Shown here one piece after another: positions 25,601 through 31,904 of a DNA stretch of 35,560 nucleotides (positions are counted from its first letter, which is position 1; every line of letters starts with the position of its first letter). A program made the position numbers and the translations under genes. The notes under the pieces were generated by a model. That model ran no database searches, was not told the DNA's origin, and saw only the letters and a program-made list of their open reading frames with translations. Source of the stretch: Anaerolineales bacterium. Lineage in GTDB: Bacteria; Chloroflexota; Anaerolineae; Anaerolineales; Villigracilaceae. Where the stretch lies: positions 1 to 35,560 of the forward strand of contig JACMLM010000038.1 in the NCBI GenBank assembly GCA_014379595.1, read 5' to 3'.

Positions 25601-28188
25601 CCCGCGAAGATCAAATGTCTGAAGCCGAACGGATTCTGCTCGCCACAGTTGCACGAGTCATTCTTAACGGGGAAGCTGGTTCACTTCAACAACAATTAAG
25701 CAAACTGGATGCTGGTTCTGTCCAACTCCCGCGCTTTGTACCGATTCAATCATCAGCTTTACATGATGATGACAAATCCATCGTAGAACGGCCTACTGAC
25801 TTGCTCTTCGATAACGGATTGGGCGGCTTTAGTTCAGATGGGCGTGAATATGTCATTTATCTTAAACCAAATCAATGGACTCCTGCTCCGTGGGTGAATG
25901 TCATTGCCACACCGGATTTCGGATGCATTGTCTCCGAATCAGGTATGGGATGCACCTGGTCTCAAAATAGCGGAGAGAATCGGCTTACACCATGGCGAAA
26001 CGATTCAGTCAGTGACGAACCTTCAGAAGCCATCTATCTGCGTGATGACGATAGCGGTGAGATATGGTCGCCGACTCCACTGCCTGCGCGAGCCGATGCA
26101 CCCTATCTGATTCGTCACGGTGCTGGTTATTCTATTTTTGAGCACACAAGCCACGGGTTGGAACAGAACGTGCGCATTTTTGCTGTCCCGCATGATACTG
26201 TCAAACTAGTCACCATAAAACTTCATAATACAACTTCACATATGCGCCGCATCAGCACGACTTATTACGCTGAATGGGTGCTCGGTTCATTGCGTGAAAA
26301 TACAGCTCCGTATATTGTGCCCGAGTTTGCATCCAATCATTTTGCGTTGCTGGCACGAAATACATATAATCTCGATTTCGGACAACAGGTTGCATTTCTG
26401 GCCTCTACACGTGAACCCAATGGAGTCACCACTGACCGCACGGAATTTCTTGGAAAGCATGGAAGTTATACACGTCCTGCTGCTCTCGAACGCGTCGGCT
26501 TGACCCCGCGTATGCAATCAGGCACTGACCCTTGTGCTGCCTTACAAGTATTGCTTTGGCTGCAACCCGGCGAAACAAAAGAAGTGACATTCCTGCTCGG
26601 CCAGGGAGTAGACCGCGCTGATGCAGAACGATTGATCACACACTATCAAAATATTATCAATGTTCAAACTGCATGGGAAGACGCAGGTGAATTCTGGAAG
26701 GAACATCTGGAACAGATTCAAATTAAGACACCTGATGCAGGTATGGATCTTTTACTTAATCGCTGGTTACTTTATCAATCATTAACAGCTCGGTTCTGGG
26801 GGCGGACAGGATTTTATCAATCCAGTGGAGCATATGGCTATCGAGACCAGTTACAGGATGTAATGGCGTTTATTCACACGCGCCCTGATATGGTTCGTAA
26901 ATTTATTTTGGAAGCGGCCAGTCATCAGTTTGAAGAAGGTGACGTGTTGCATTGGTGGCATCCTCCATTCGGACGTGGAGTCCGCACGCGCACTTCAGAT
27001 AACCTGATCTGGCTGCCTTACGTGACTGCCCATTACGTAAACACCACTGGTGACCGCTCCATTCTTGATGAAATGGTCTCTTTTCTAAGTGCAGAACCTT
27101 TAAAGCCGGGCGAAGATGAACGTTATGGACAATTTGCATTAGCCACGGAAGATGGAACTTTATATGAACATTGCTGCCGCGCCCTTGCCAAAGGAACAAC
27201 TGCCGGCCAACATGGCATTCCGTTGATGGGTGCTCATGATTGGAACGACGGCATGAATCGTGTAGGGTCAGAAGGAAAAGGCGAAAGCATCTGGCTTGGC
27301 TGGTTCCTATATACTACGCTAACCAATTTCGCGGACATGTGCAATCTCGTGGATGACCCGCAACAGGCCGTTGATTATCTTGCACAAGCGGAAAAGATTC
27401 GCGTGGCGATTGAATCTCATGGCTGGGATGGTGAATGGTATCTGCGAGCGTTTTATGATGACGGCTCACCTCTTGGCTCATACTTAAACAACGAATGTAA
27501 GATCGACTCTATTGCTCAATCATGGTCAGTGATCTCAAAAGCCGCCGACCCCGAACGTGCCAAACGCGCCATGGAATCAGTCTATGAACAATTGGTTCGC
27601 TTTGATGATGGATTGATCCAGTTATTCACGCCGCCATTTGACCGTACTGCGCGCAACCCAGGTTATATCAAAGGATACCCGCCAGGTATCCGCGAAAACG
27701 GCGGACAATATACCCACGCAGCACTTTGGGCTATTTGGGCATTTGCCGAACTAGGACAAAATGATCGTGCAGTGGATTTATTTAAATTGATAAATCCGAT
27801 TCACCATGCAGATACATCTGATAAAGCAAATCAATACAGAGTTGAACCTTATGTCATTGCTGCTGATGTATATAGCACAGCCCCCCACAATGGCCGCGGC
27901 GGTTGGACGTGGTACACAGGCTCGGCCAGCTGGATGTATCGCCTCGGCACGGAAAGGCTGCTTGGCCTGACGCGCATTGGAAATAACCTACAGATCAATC
28001 CTTGTATCCCAGCCAACTGGCCGAGCTATGAAGTGGATTATCGTTTCGGCAAAACAACATATCATATTCGCATTGAAAATTCAAAAGGCAAAAAACAAAT
28101 TACTGTGGATGGTAAAGTGTTAGCCGATACAAACATTCCACTTTTAGATGATGAAAAGAAGCACGAGATCGTGGTAATGCTAGTGTAG
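19648..28188 (+). CDS. Cyclic beta-1,2-glucan synthase (NdvB/Cgs; GT84-GH94)
   Basis: A 2846-residue membrane enzyme, about the length of Brucella Cgs and rhizobial NdvB. In those proteins a GT84 domain builds a protein-linked linear beta-1,2-glucan from UDP-glucose and a C-terminal GH94 domain trims the chain by phosphorolysis before cyclisation. Seen here: an N-terminal soluble region, then membrane segments around 340-400. The GT84 core follows, with LDADTQMP (Asp555, Asp557), FEDYP (Glu688, Asp689) and RMHRW (Arg700, Arg703, Trp704), the D-x-D / ED / (Q/R)xxRW signature. More membrane segments lie at about 740-795 and 865-915. Next is a glycoamylase-like region around 940-1520, then repeated beta-sandwich/GH94 modules. 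The GH94 general-acid motif is HDWNDGMN (Asp2534). All catalytic motifs are intact. The product is known as a periplasmic osmoregulator in diderms; its location here is open. Confidence 0.95.
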   Translation: MLNPSPGITETTPQNAFLSRHKPIEELALELAQKLASCTARGRSFPIPSRLKKLDKFFKLAYHYFEDATKASISISHASEWLQDNFYVVEQAVRQVEEDMPANYYRRLPKSKDGHTRIYTLALAIIRRENVITNIYQVRNFIQLFQSVTPLSVGEIWALPLMLRLVVIETMAAALAKITKLTWDAAALPALLRDMEIAEVDEIPASDSPLPVDETTVINSIVNLRLLATQDWKAFFESTSILEKILSDDPIDVYTSMDFDTRNYYRNVIEELAEGSAFDEASIATQAVELAETGSSKRKKHVGYYLIGDGRRKLELQLKYRPKLNMLPKRWLLNHPTFAYLGSILILTSLIWFIIINYTLQVAGSLNQVIFAALLALLPVSSIAIELINWMIVGIVTPHALPKMDFETGVPDEFSTMVVIPALLSTERDVTFLTRQLENHFLSNGDPNIHFAMLTDFADAPDKEMPGDAELVEHAKTALTQLNEKYGTEDYQPFYFFHREREWNANEESWMGWERKRGKLEEFNKLLRDSKSTSYVVQFGDLSVLPTVCFVITLDADTQMPRESAHRLIGALAHPLNRAELDPDTGKIRAGHTILQPKTQVRPTVSNQSAFTRIYSGDSSIDLYTRAVSDVYQDLFGEGNYVGKGIYDVDAFRNSLQDLVPANRLLSHDLFEGIQGRCGLETDVVLFEDYPPHYLAYANRMHRWLRGDWQLLAWLAPYVPHRKKEKIRNPLSLIDRWKIFDNLRRSLLPVISLSLLIAGLLILPGHGIFWLALAVSPFLTPIITGFIAGIPNIIKGLTSYAMTRPLRMTALRALVEIIFLPHEALVSLDAITTTLIRMFITHKRMLQWTTAAHTVQIFGKKLKVGVAWRALLFGPLLAMTLLIAMLNLNVQEALIASPLLIGWMISPFIAARMSQPTVYPEKKLTPAQESKLRLLARSTWLYFEHFVGPDDHWLPPDHFQESPRGFVAHRTSPTNIGMMFTSTLSAHDLGYIGPQELMLRVRDAFDSMDSLEKIRGHFLNWYDTRTFAPLAPRYVSTVDSGNLAACLIVLRQGCREMSKSPVVRWEGLLDTLSMLLHTLEEANLDTSDNELHKAISKLYDQIKTLSDRESFTPSLLTYVFNDSPAEMENLLLEAIQTSSEEIAPDMLRSLSVWIERVRYHLRYVQGDLQTLSPWLLKLSTAPSFFEQPNLNPELKAAYDNLLLMISFCPTLGQIPEISGQASILLKQMCDLLDESEADTLGWCSSLATEMEAAANNSASLLDSYSVLAARAEAYFQAMNFSFLFNAQRKVFHIGYNVENSRLDSNYYDLMASEARISSLVAIARGDVPQSHWLHLSRPLTQLDDMRALLSWSGTMFEYLMPVLFATSYPNTLLDQSCRAAVEEQIRYATEKKVPWGISEAAYYNFDAGQAYQYQAFGIPTLGYKRGLSEDLVITPYASILALSFEPQLVMQNLTALEKYKMWGLYGLYESIDFTTEHLKTGEDFAIIRSFMVHHQGMILLSLSNHLLNKHTIRRFHSDPRIESIELLLQEQTPLNAPTEHPLPQQMEINRGTLTKVSLDPWRVNPNAPYTQLHSLSNGKYSLLITAAGAGYSRLNDIELTRWSPDPTLDDTGSWIYVEDKLNGQVRSVTDQPLMNAPERSEVHFYPHKAEFERQDGDIALHTSISIAPDDDVELRRVKITNHGNQIRTFSLSTYAEIILSQQSVDQRHPAFNKLFIGSEFLEKEQILLFRRRPRSADEKHLYLAHFFTSDHEDITLTGYETDRLRFLGRGGTPQRPIIFSDPADGNLLSRTTGSTLDPISSLQVEVTLKPYGTAHISFITLAASSRKETLELARRYHRQSQIRKTIEDTRIQAEEEFTELELTSYDVEWIQKLLSPLLYSSSALRGESAVLTANTLGQPGLWPFSISGDYPILLIRLKNEENLDMLNQVLLAHTYWRKRGLMIDLVISNQRPTSYDQDFHSKIYRLLTRTDSEHWVNKRGGIFITREDQMSEAERILLATVARVILNGEAGSLQQQLSKLDAGSVQLPRFVPIQSSALHDDDKSIVERPTDLLFDNGLGGFSSDGREYVIYLKPNQWTPAPWVNVIATPDFGCIVSESGMGCTWSQNSGENRLTPWRNDSVSDEPSEAIYLRDDDSGEIWSPTPLPARADAPYLIRHGAGYSIFEHTSHGLEQNVRIFAVPHDTVKLVTIKLHNTTSHMRRISTTYYAEWVLGSLRENTAPYIVPEFASNHFALLARNTYNLDFGQQVAFLASTREPNGVTTDRTEFLGKHGSYTRPAALERVGLTPRMQSGTDPCAALQVLLWLQPGETKEVTFLLGQGVDRADAERLITHYQNIINVQTAWEDAGEFWKEHLEQIQIKTPDAGMDLLLNRWLLYQSLTARFWGRTGFYQSSGAYGYRDQLQDVMAFIHTRPDMVRKFILEAASHQFEEGDVLHWWHPPFGRGVRTRTSDNLIWLPYVTAHYVNTTGDRSILDEMVSFLSAEPLKPGEDERYGQFALATEDGTLYEHCCRALAKGTTAGQHGIPLMGAHDWNDGMNRVGSEGKGESIWLGWFLYTTLTNFADMCNLVDDPQQAVDYLAQAEKIRVAIESHGWDGEWYLRAFYDDGSPLGSYLNNECKIDSIAQSWSVISKAADPERAKRAMESVYEQLVRFDDGLIQLFTPPFDRTARNPGYIKGYPPGIRENGGQYTHAALWAIWAFAELGQNDRAVDLFKLINPIHHADTSDKANQYRVEPYVIAADVYSTAPHNGRGGWTWYTGSASWMYRLGTERLLGLTRIGNNLQINPCIPANWPSYEVDYRFGKTTYHIRIENSKGKKQITVDGKVLADTNIPLLDDEKKHEIVVMLV

Positions 28189-28204
28189 TGGGAAATAATC
28201 TCAC

Positions 28205-28234
28205 ACTTCCTACGCCGTGGACGTCGTAGGAAGT
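28205..28234. terminator. Hairpin downstream of the cyclic glucan synthase
   Basis: A perfect 10-bp stem ACTTCCTACG/CGTAGGAAGT with a ten-base loop, 17 bases after the stop codon. No T-run follows, so it may stabilise the 3' end or be a repeat rather than an intrinsic terminator. Confidence 0.5.
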
Positions 28235-28321
28235 ATATGTAATTGATTAAGGGTTACACGATTAGCGTAAGAACCTGTCTAATATAGAAGGTGAGTTGGC
28301 AGGCAGACTCTTAGATGTTAA

Positions 28322-28723
28322 TCATTTACTAAAATAATGAAGTATCAATATCACTATACCAAGCAGTATAACAATCAGAGGAGCGATTGAATTTAGATAA
28401 ACGAAAAATTTTTCGTCATTAGACAACTGCTCCCAAAGTCTGTCAGACCGATTCAGAAATGTGCCTCGAAACCATGCATAAGCAAGTTTTGGGTATCTAA
28501 AAATAAATAAAACTCCAGAAGCCGTGAACCTAACTGAAAGTGCTATAAATAAAAAGATGAGCAATGATTTGCCAATCATATTCAACCAAGCCCATCTTAA
28601 GTCTAGATATATCATTACTCCTCCAATCAAAGCGGAAAGAAGAACGGATATAAAAATAAACAGGGATATTCTTCTTGATATAGAAGTAATTTTTTGTACA
28701 ATATCTTCAGAATTTTGCTTCAT
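28322..28723 (-). CDS. Small membrane protein of unknown function
   Basis: A 133-residue protein with three or four hydrophobic segments (LFIFISVLLSALIGGVMIYL, LLIFLFIALSVRFTASGVLFIF, and IAPLIVILLGIVILILHYF at the C-terminus) and a charged middle loop (FLNRSDRLWEQLSNDEK). GGGAGAG lies a few bases before the ATG. No family is recognised. It faces the cyclic glucan synthase in convergent orientation and is divergent from the MFS gene. Base composition is more AT-rich than that of its neighbours, which may indicate a recent arrival. Confidence 0.7.
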   Translation of the reverse strand: MKQNSEDIVQKITSISRRISLFIFISVLLSALIGGVMIYLDLRWAWLNMIGKSLLIFLFIALSVRFTASGVLFIFRYPKLAYAWFRGTFLNRSDRLWEQLSNDEKFFVYLNSIAPLIVILLGIVILILHYFSK

Positions 28724-28795
28724 CAGAACTCTCCCATTGCCAGCATTCTCTATTCCTCAATCGTAAATCCAAAATTGTAAATCTGCAATCCTAGA

Positions 28796-28801
28796 TATAA
28801 T
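28796..28801 (+). promoter_or_regulatory. Consensus -10 box predicting a near-leaderless MFS transcript
   Basis: TATAAT with eight bases between it and ATG 28810. TTGTAA (28775-28780) is a possible -35 but with a short 15-base spacer. No Shine-Dalgarno is present. Confidence 0.55.
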
Positions 28802-28809
28802 CATTCCCT

Positions 28810-30060
28810 ATGCGTTTCAACATATTCACACAATCAGACGTCCCCGAAAAATATCGTTCCAACTTCTCACATCTCTACTGGGATATTGCCTGGTTCGGCG
28901 TGTTGAGCGGCACAGCCGTAAACTTTCTTAACGTCTATGCCACGCGCCTCGGCGCAACAGGATTGCAGATCGGTCTGCTCGCCGCGATGGCTGCCATCGT
29001 CAACCTCTTCCTCGCCATCCCCGCAGGCCGTTGGATCGAAAATCGTCACACAGGCCGCGCAGTCTTTTGGTCTTCTGTCCTCTTTCGCATCGGCTACCTC
29101 TTCTGGATTCCTCTGCCCTGGCTTTTCGGGGCACAAGGCCAAATTTGGGCGCTGATCATTCTCGCCTTCCTCATGGCAATTCCACTTACACCCCTCGGCG
29201 TTGGCTTCAATGCCCTCTTCGCAGAAGCCGTCCCAGCTCGATTCCGCGCGCAAGTAGCAGGCACACGCAACATCACCTTTGCAATTACATATATGCTCAC
29301 CTCGCTCATCGCGGGCTACATTTTAAAGACATTGCCTTTCGAACCAGGCTATCAGGTCATTTTTGCGATTGGGGCATTCGGCGCAGCGATGAGCAGTTAC
29401 CATATTTATCATGTCATACCTCTGGAAGAAACCTCCCCGCTTCCATCTTTACCTCAGGCTGATTCAGCACCCCGAACAGACTCTCCCCGTGGCATTAAAT
29501 CCGCGTTGCGTTTGGACATTTGGAAAACTCCATTTCGAAATGTTCTGCTTGCGCTATTCCTGTTTCATCTCGCCCATTTACTCCCAACGCCCATTTATCC
29601 GCTCTACTTTGTGCGTGCCCTAAATTTACAGGATAACAACATCGGTATTGGCACGGCGCTTTATTATCTCAGTGTATTACTCGGTTCGACTCAATTTAGG
29701 CGCACGGCCCATCGCTTCGGCAATAAAAAAGTGACGGGTTGGGGCACGGCAGGCATGGCTTTATATTTATTCATGCTTGCAGCTGCTCAAAACGTTTGGC
29801 AATACTACGCGCTGTCCTTCCTTGGCGGATTCCTCTTTGCAATGGTCAACGGGGCATACATCAACTACATGCTGGAAAAAATTCCACCCACTGACCGCCC
29901 ATCTCATCTTGCGTGGTACACAATTATTCTCAACATTGCTATTCTTGCGAGCTCCCTTGTAGGCCCAGTCATTGCAGAAGCAACTGGTCTTGTCAACGCA
30001 TTGATCATATTCGGTGTACTGCGTATTATGTCAGGACTTGCAATCCTCAAATGGGGTTAA
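28810..30060 (+). CDS. Major facilitator superfamily transporter
   Basis: A 416-residue polytopic membrane protein with about 11-12 hydrophobic helices. The loop between helices 2 and 3 (AIPAGRWIENRHTGRAVFW) carries the MFS motif-A-like G-R-(x)-R pattern, and the central cytoplasmic loop (about residues 195-235) is rich in Pro, Ser and charged residues, as expected between the two six-helix halves. Substrate cannot be inferred. It uses more G+C-rich codons than the adjacent small membrane protein. It is transcribed from a -10 box adjacent to the ATG. Confidence 0.9.
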   Translation: MRFNIFTQSDVPEKYRSNFSHLYWDIAWFGVLSGTAVNFLNVYATRLGATGLQIGLLAAMAAIVNLFLAIPAGRWIENRHTGRAVFWSSVLFRIGYLFWIPLPWLFGAQGQIWALIILAFLMAIPLTPLGVGFNALFAEAVPARFRAQVAGTRNITFAITYMLTSLIAGYILKTLPFEPGYQVIFAIGAFGAAMSSYHIYHVIPLEETSPLPSLPQADSAPRTDSPRGIKSALRLDIWKTPFRNVLLALFLFHLAHLLPTPIYPLYFVRALNLQDNNIGIGTALYYLSVLLGSTQFRRTAHRFGNKKVTGWGTAGMALYLFMLAAAQNVWQYYALSFLGGFLFAMVNGAYINYMLEKIPPTDRPSHLAWYTIILNIAILASSLVGPVIAEATGLVNALIIFGVLRIMSGLAILKWG

Positions 30061-30071
30061 CTAAATCTTTT

Positions 30072-30208
30072 TAACCACAAAGGACACTAAGGTGGGCTAG
30101 TGAAAGTTGTAGTTCTTCGTTTTAGATCATCACGAATAATGGCCGAGAAGAAATCATCACGTTGTGCCACACATTAAACCTTCGTGACCGTTGTGTCCTT
30201 TGTGGTTA
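30072..30208. repeat. Inverted repeat TAACCACAAAGGACAC with a 105-base interior
   Basis: A perfect 16-base arm at 30072-30087 and its reverse complement at 30193-30208. Both arms then read into related (C/T)AA-GG sequence. It occupies the gap between the MFS gene and smpB, with the smpB -10 box starting 12 bases after the right arm. The core ACCACAAAGG is shared with 10913-10929. Confidence 0.75.
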
Positions 30209-30216
30209 GGCATTTA

Positions 30217-30225
30217 TGCTAAAAT
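30217..30225 (+). promoter_or_regulatory. Extended -10 promoter of smpB, predicting a leaderless GTG start
   Basis: TG-C-TAAAAT (TG at 30217-30218, -10 hexamer 30220-30225) fits the extended -10 form. Six bases separate it from GTG 30232 and there is no Shine-Dalgarno. Confidence 0.55.
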
Positions 30226-30231
30226 CATCCC

Positions 30232-30693
30232 GTGACTGAAGACATAAAAATAATCGCAAATAACCGCAAAGCAAGCTTTGAATACTTCCTTATGGAAAAA
30301 TTCGAAGCAGGACTCGTGTTGCAAGGCTCGGAGATCAAATCCATCCGTGCTGGGCAGATCAGCATCCAGGAATCATTCGTAGATATCCCCAACGGACATG
30401 AAGCCTGGCTTGTTGAAGCACACATTGCCCCGTACGAACAAGCAGGGACTCACTTCAACCATGAACCGAAGCGAAAGCGCCGCCTGCTGCTGCACAAAAA
30501 ACAAATCGTTGAGTTATGGAACAACATCCGCATCAAAGGTATGACGGTTGTCCCAACTTGTGTTTATCTCAAAGACGGGCGGGCTAAGATCGAGATCGCG
30601 CTTGCCAAAGGCAAGAAAGCCTACGATAAGCGTGCCACCATCGCCAAACGAGACGAAGCGCGAGATAACGAAAGAGCATCTAGAGTGAGATAG
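30232..30693 (+). CDS. smpB: SsrA-binding protein SmpB
   Basis: A 153-residue tmRNA-binding protein needed for trans-translation, which frees ribosomes stalled on broken messages. The full set of family motifs is present: IIANNRKASFEYFLMEKFEAGLVLQGSEIKSIR, ISIQESFVDI, HIAPYEQAGTHFNHEPKRKRRLLLHKKQI, GMTVVPTCVYLKDGRAKIEIALAKGKKAYDKR, and the basic C-terminal tail that enters the decoding centre (KRDEARDNERASRVR). The length is typical. The start codon is GTG with no Shine-Dalgarno; the extended -10 box six bases upstream suggests leaderless expression. The tmRNA gene itself is not seen in the window. Confidence 0.97.
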   Translation: MTEDIKIIANNRKASFEYFLMEKFEAGLVLQGSEIKSIRAGQISIQESFVDIPNGHEAWLVEAHIAPYEQAGTHFNHEPKRKRRLLLHKKQIVELWNNIRIKGMTVVPTCVYLKDGRAKIEIALAKGKKAYDKRATIAKRDEARDNERASRVR

Positions 30694-30751
30694 TTGTTAG
30701 TTACTTAGTTTATTAGTTTGATTGTTAACTACAAAACTATTAAACTAACAA
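30694..30751. repeat. Imperfect long hairpin immediately after the smpB stop codon
   Basis: Left arm 30694-30718 and right arm 30727-30751 pair at 20 of 25 positions, in blocks of 9, 6 and 5, with an eight-base loop. TAGTT is repeated along the left arm. It begins at the base after the smpB stop and ends just before the Shine-Dalgarno of the next gene. Confidence 0.65.
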
Positions 30752-30765
30752 GCGAGGAAACTAAA

Positions 30766-31548
30766 ATGTCCCCATCCACTATAGGCGGAATCAACCTGCT
30801 TGATGAGCCTGAAAAACGCGCGCTGTATTCGCGGTATATTCCCACATCCTTATTGGAAAAATACAACATCCCGCCGCTCACTTCTGGGGCAGGACCTAAC
30901 CTGCTTCAATTCAATTTTGAATCTGGTTCAACAGATGTGGAAATGCGTTTATTCCATCAAATGGATTTTCCAGATCCAATCCTTTATGGGCATCTCGCAG
31001 ATACTTTGAATGGACAGATACATGTTTTGCTTTACATTCTTAATGATCCCGAGTCACCGCGTTTTGATGTGGACAAAATGCCAGATGGCTCGCCCACCAA
31101 ATTTGGTACATTACAAAGAAATCTCGAAGCGGAAAAAAGTTCATTCGAGGCTGGGCTGGCACCAGGTCAGATACGACGCGGGTTGCGTTTATTTGGTCAA
31201 GCCATGCAAACCTTTGAAGAATTTATCAGCGCACTTGGTCATGATATGTATTTTATCGAGCCATTGTATTATCACAACGCAGTTAACTTTGAAAGATATG
31301 GTTTCGCCTATCAAGTTGGTAAACGTTTAATGGACAGCATCCATGCAGGCTTTCAAGATGATGGTGATCTGAAATCACAACTCGATGGATCAAATCTGTT
31401 TCGAGAGTCTGATGCAGCAAATAGTATTCGCAAACGTTCATGGGCTATTCATGATGGCCTTCTCGGTGAACCATTCACGAATGTGACCATGTATAAACGC
31501 GTAGGGAAATCTGCAGGAATTAATACAACGCCAGATTGCAAGTGGTAA
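30766..31548 (+). CDS. Unrecognised conserved-looking protein, possibly GNAT-like
   Basis: A 260-residue soluble protein. ATG 30766 is chosen because GAGGA is seven bases upstream; the open frame extends 16 codons to a TTG inside the hairpin 30694-30751, which is unlikely to be used. No signal peptide or membrane helix is present. The segment EPLYYHNAVNFERYGFAYQVGKRLMD, with an Asn-x-x-Phe-x-x-x-Gly-Phe pattern, resembles the last beta-strand/helix of GNAT acetyltransferases, but the acetyl-CoA loop (Q/RxxGxG/A) is not evident, so this is only a hint. It follows smpB and ends at a two-way terminator. Function unknown. Confidence 0.75.
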   Translation: MSPSTIGGINLLDEPEKRALYSRYIPTSLLEKYNIPPLTSGAGPNLLQFNFESGSTDVEMRLFHQMDFPDPILYGHLADTLNGQIHVLLYILNDPESPRFDVDKMPDGSPTKFGTLQRNLEAEKSSFEAGLAPGQIRRGLRLFGQAMQTFEEFISALGHDMYFIEPLYYHNAVNFERYGFAYQVGKRLMDSIHAGFQDDGDLKSQLDGSNLFRESDAANSIRKRSWAIHDGLLGEPFTNVTMYKRVGKSAGINTTPDCKW

Positions 31549-31563
31549 TTTAAAAATTAAAAC

Positions 31564-31594
31564 AAAAAAGACCACAATCTCTTGTGATCTTTTT
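31564..31594. terminator. Two-way intrinsic terminator between gene 30766 and the tRNA
   Basis: Stem GACCACAA (31570-31577) with TTGTGATC (31582-31589), one G-T pair, loop TCTC. Six A precede it and five T follow it, so it can serve the plus-strand gene and the minus-strand tRNA. Confidence 0.88.
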
Positions 31595-31598
31595 ATAG

Positions 31599-31670
31599 TA
31601 GCGGGGGCAGGACTTGAACCTGCGACCTTCGGGTTATGAGCCCGACGAGCTGCCACTGCTCCACCCCGCA
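31599..31670 (-). tRNA. Initiator tRNA-fMet (anticodon CAT)
   Basis: On the minus strand a 72-base cloverleaf: acceptor strand TGCGGGG pairing with CCCCGCT except the first base (T-T mismatch at 1-72); D arm GAGC...GCTC; anticodon arm TCGGG-CTCATAA-CCCGA with anticodon CAT; T arm GCAGG-TTCGAAT-CCTGC; discriminator A. The unpaired 1-72 position and the three G-C pairs of the anticodon stem are the hallmarks of initiator rather than elongator tRNA-Met. The 3' CCA is not encoded (genomic sequence is CTA after the discriminator). Confidence 0.95.
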
Positions 31671-31684
31671 TCGAATGGACGCAG

Positions 31685-31714
31685 ATATTACCATAGGCAA
31701 CATGAAAAAGTCAA
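31685..31714 (-). promoter_or_regulatory. Promoter of the initiator tRNA
   Basis: On the minus strand, -35 TTGACT (31709-31714), an 18-base spacer and -10 TAATAT (31685-31690). The predicted start near 31678 lies about eight bases before the mature 5' end. Confidence 0.7.
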
Positions 31715-31794
31715 GCGAAGTTGTAAGATTGATATTAATCAATAATAAATAAAATATCAGCAACCTTAATGAAATAGTACCAAAGACTAAAGAC

Positions 31795-31862
31795 ATTTGT
31801 TAAGAATGGTGTATAATAGCAAAACCTTAACAAATGGATTTTATATAAAATAATTTGTTAAG
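31795..31862. promoter_or_regulatory. Three-copy ATTTGTTAAG inverted-repeat array at the response-regulator promoter
   Basis: ATTTGTTAAG at 31795-31804, its exact reverse complement CTTAACAAAT at 31826-31835, and ATTTGTTAAG again at 31853-31862. A consensus TATAAT (31812-31817) lies between copies 1 and 2. The array looks like an operator; copies 2 and 3 could also form a hairpin in the mRNA leader. Confidence 0.65.
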
Positions 31863-31904
31863 TTAATCGTTATTCTAATAGACAGGCAATATTAATCCAT
31901 CATT

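Noticed and set aside
28867-29253. Open frame of 128 codons on the minus strand opposite the MFS gene
   Set aside because: It lies wholly antisense to a clear transporter, has low-complexity composition rich in Glu/Cys, and lacks a ribosome site; it follows from the GC-rich codon pattern of the real gene.
30061-30231. Possible tmRNA (ssrA) gene beside smpB
   Set aside because: The gap has an inverted repeat but no tRNA-Ala-like ends or tag reading frame; it is also too short.
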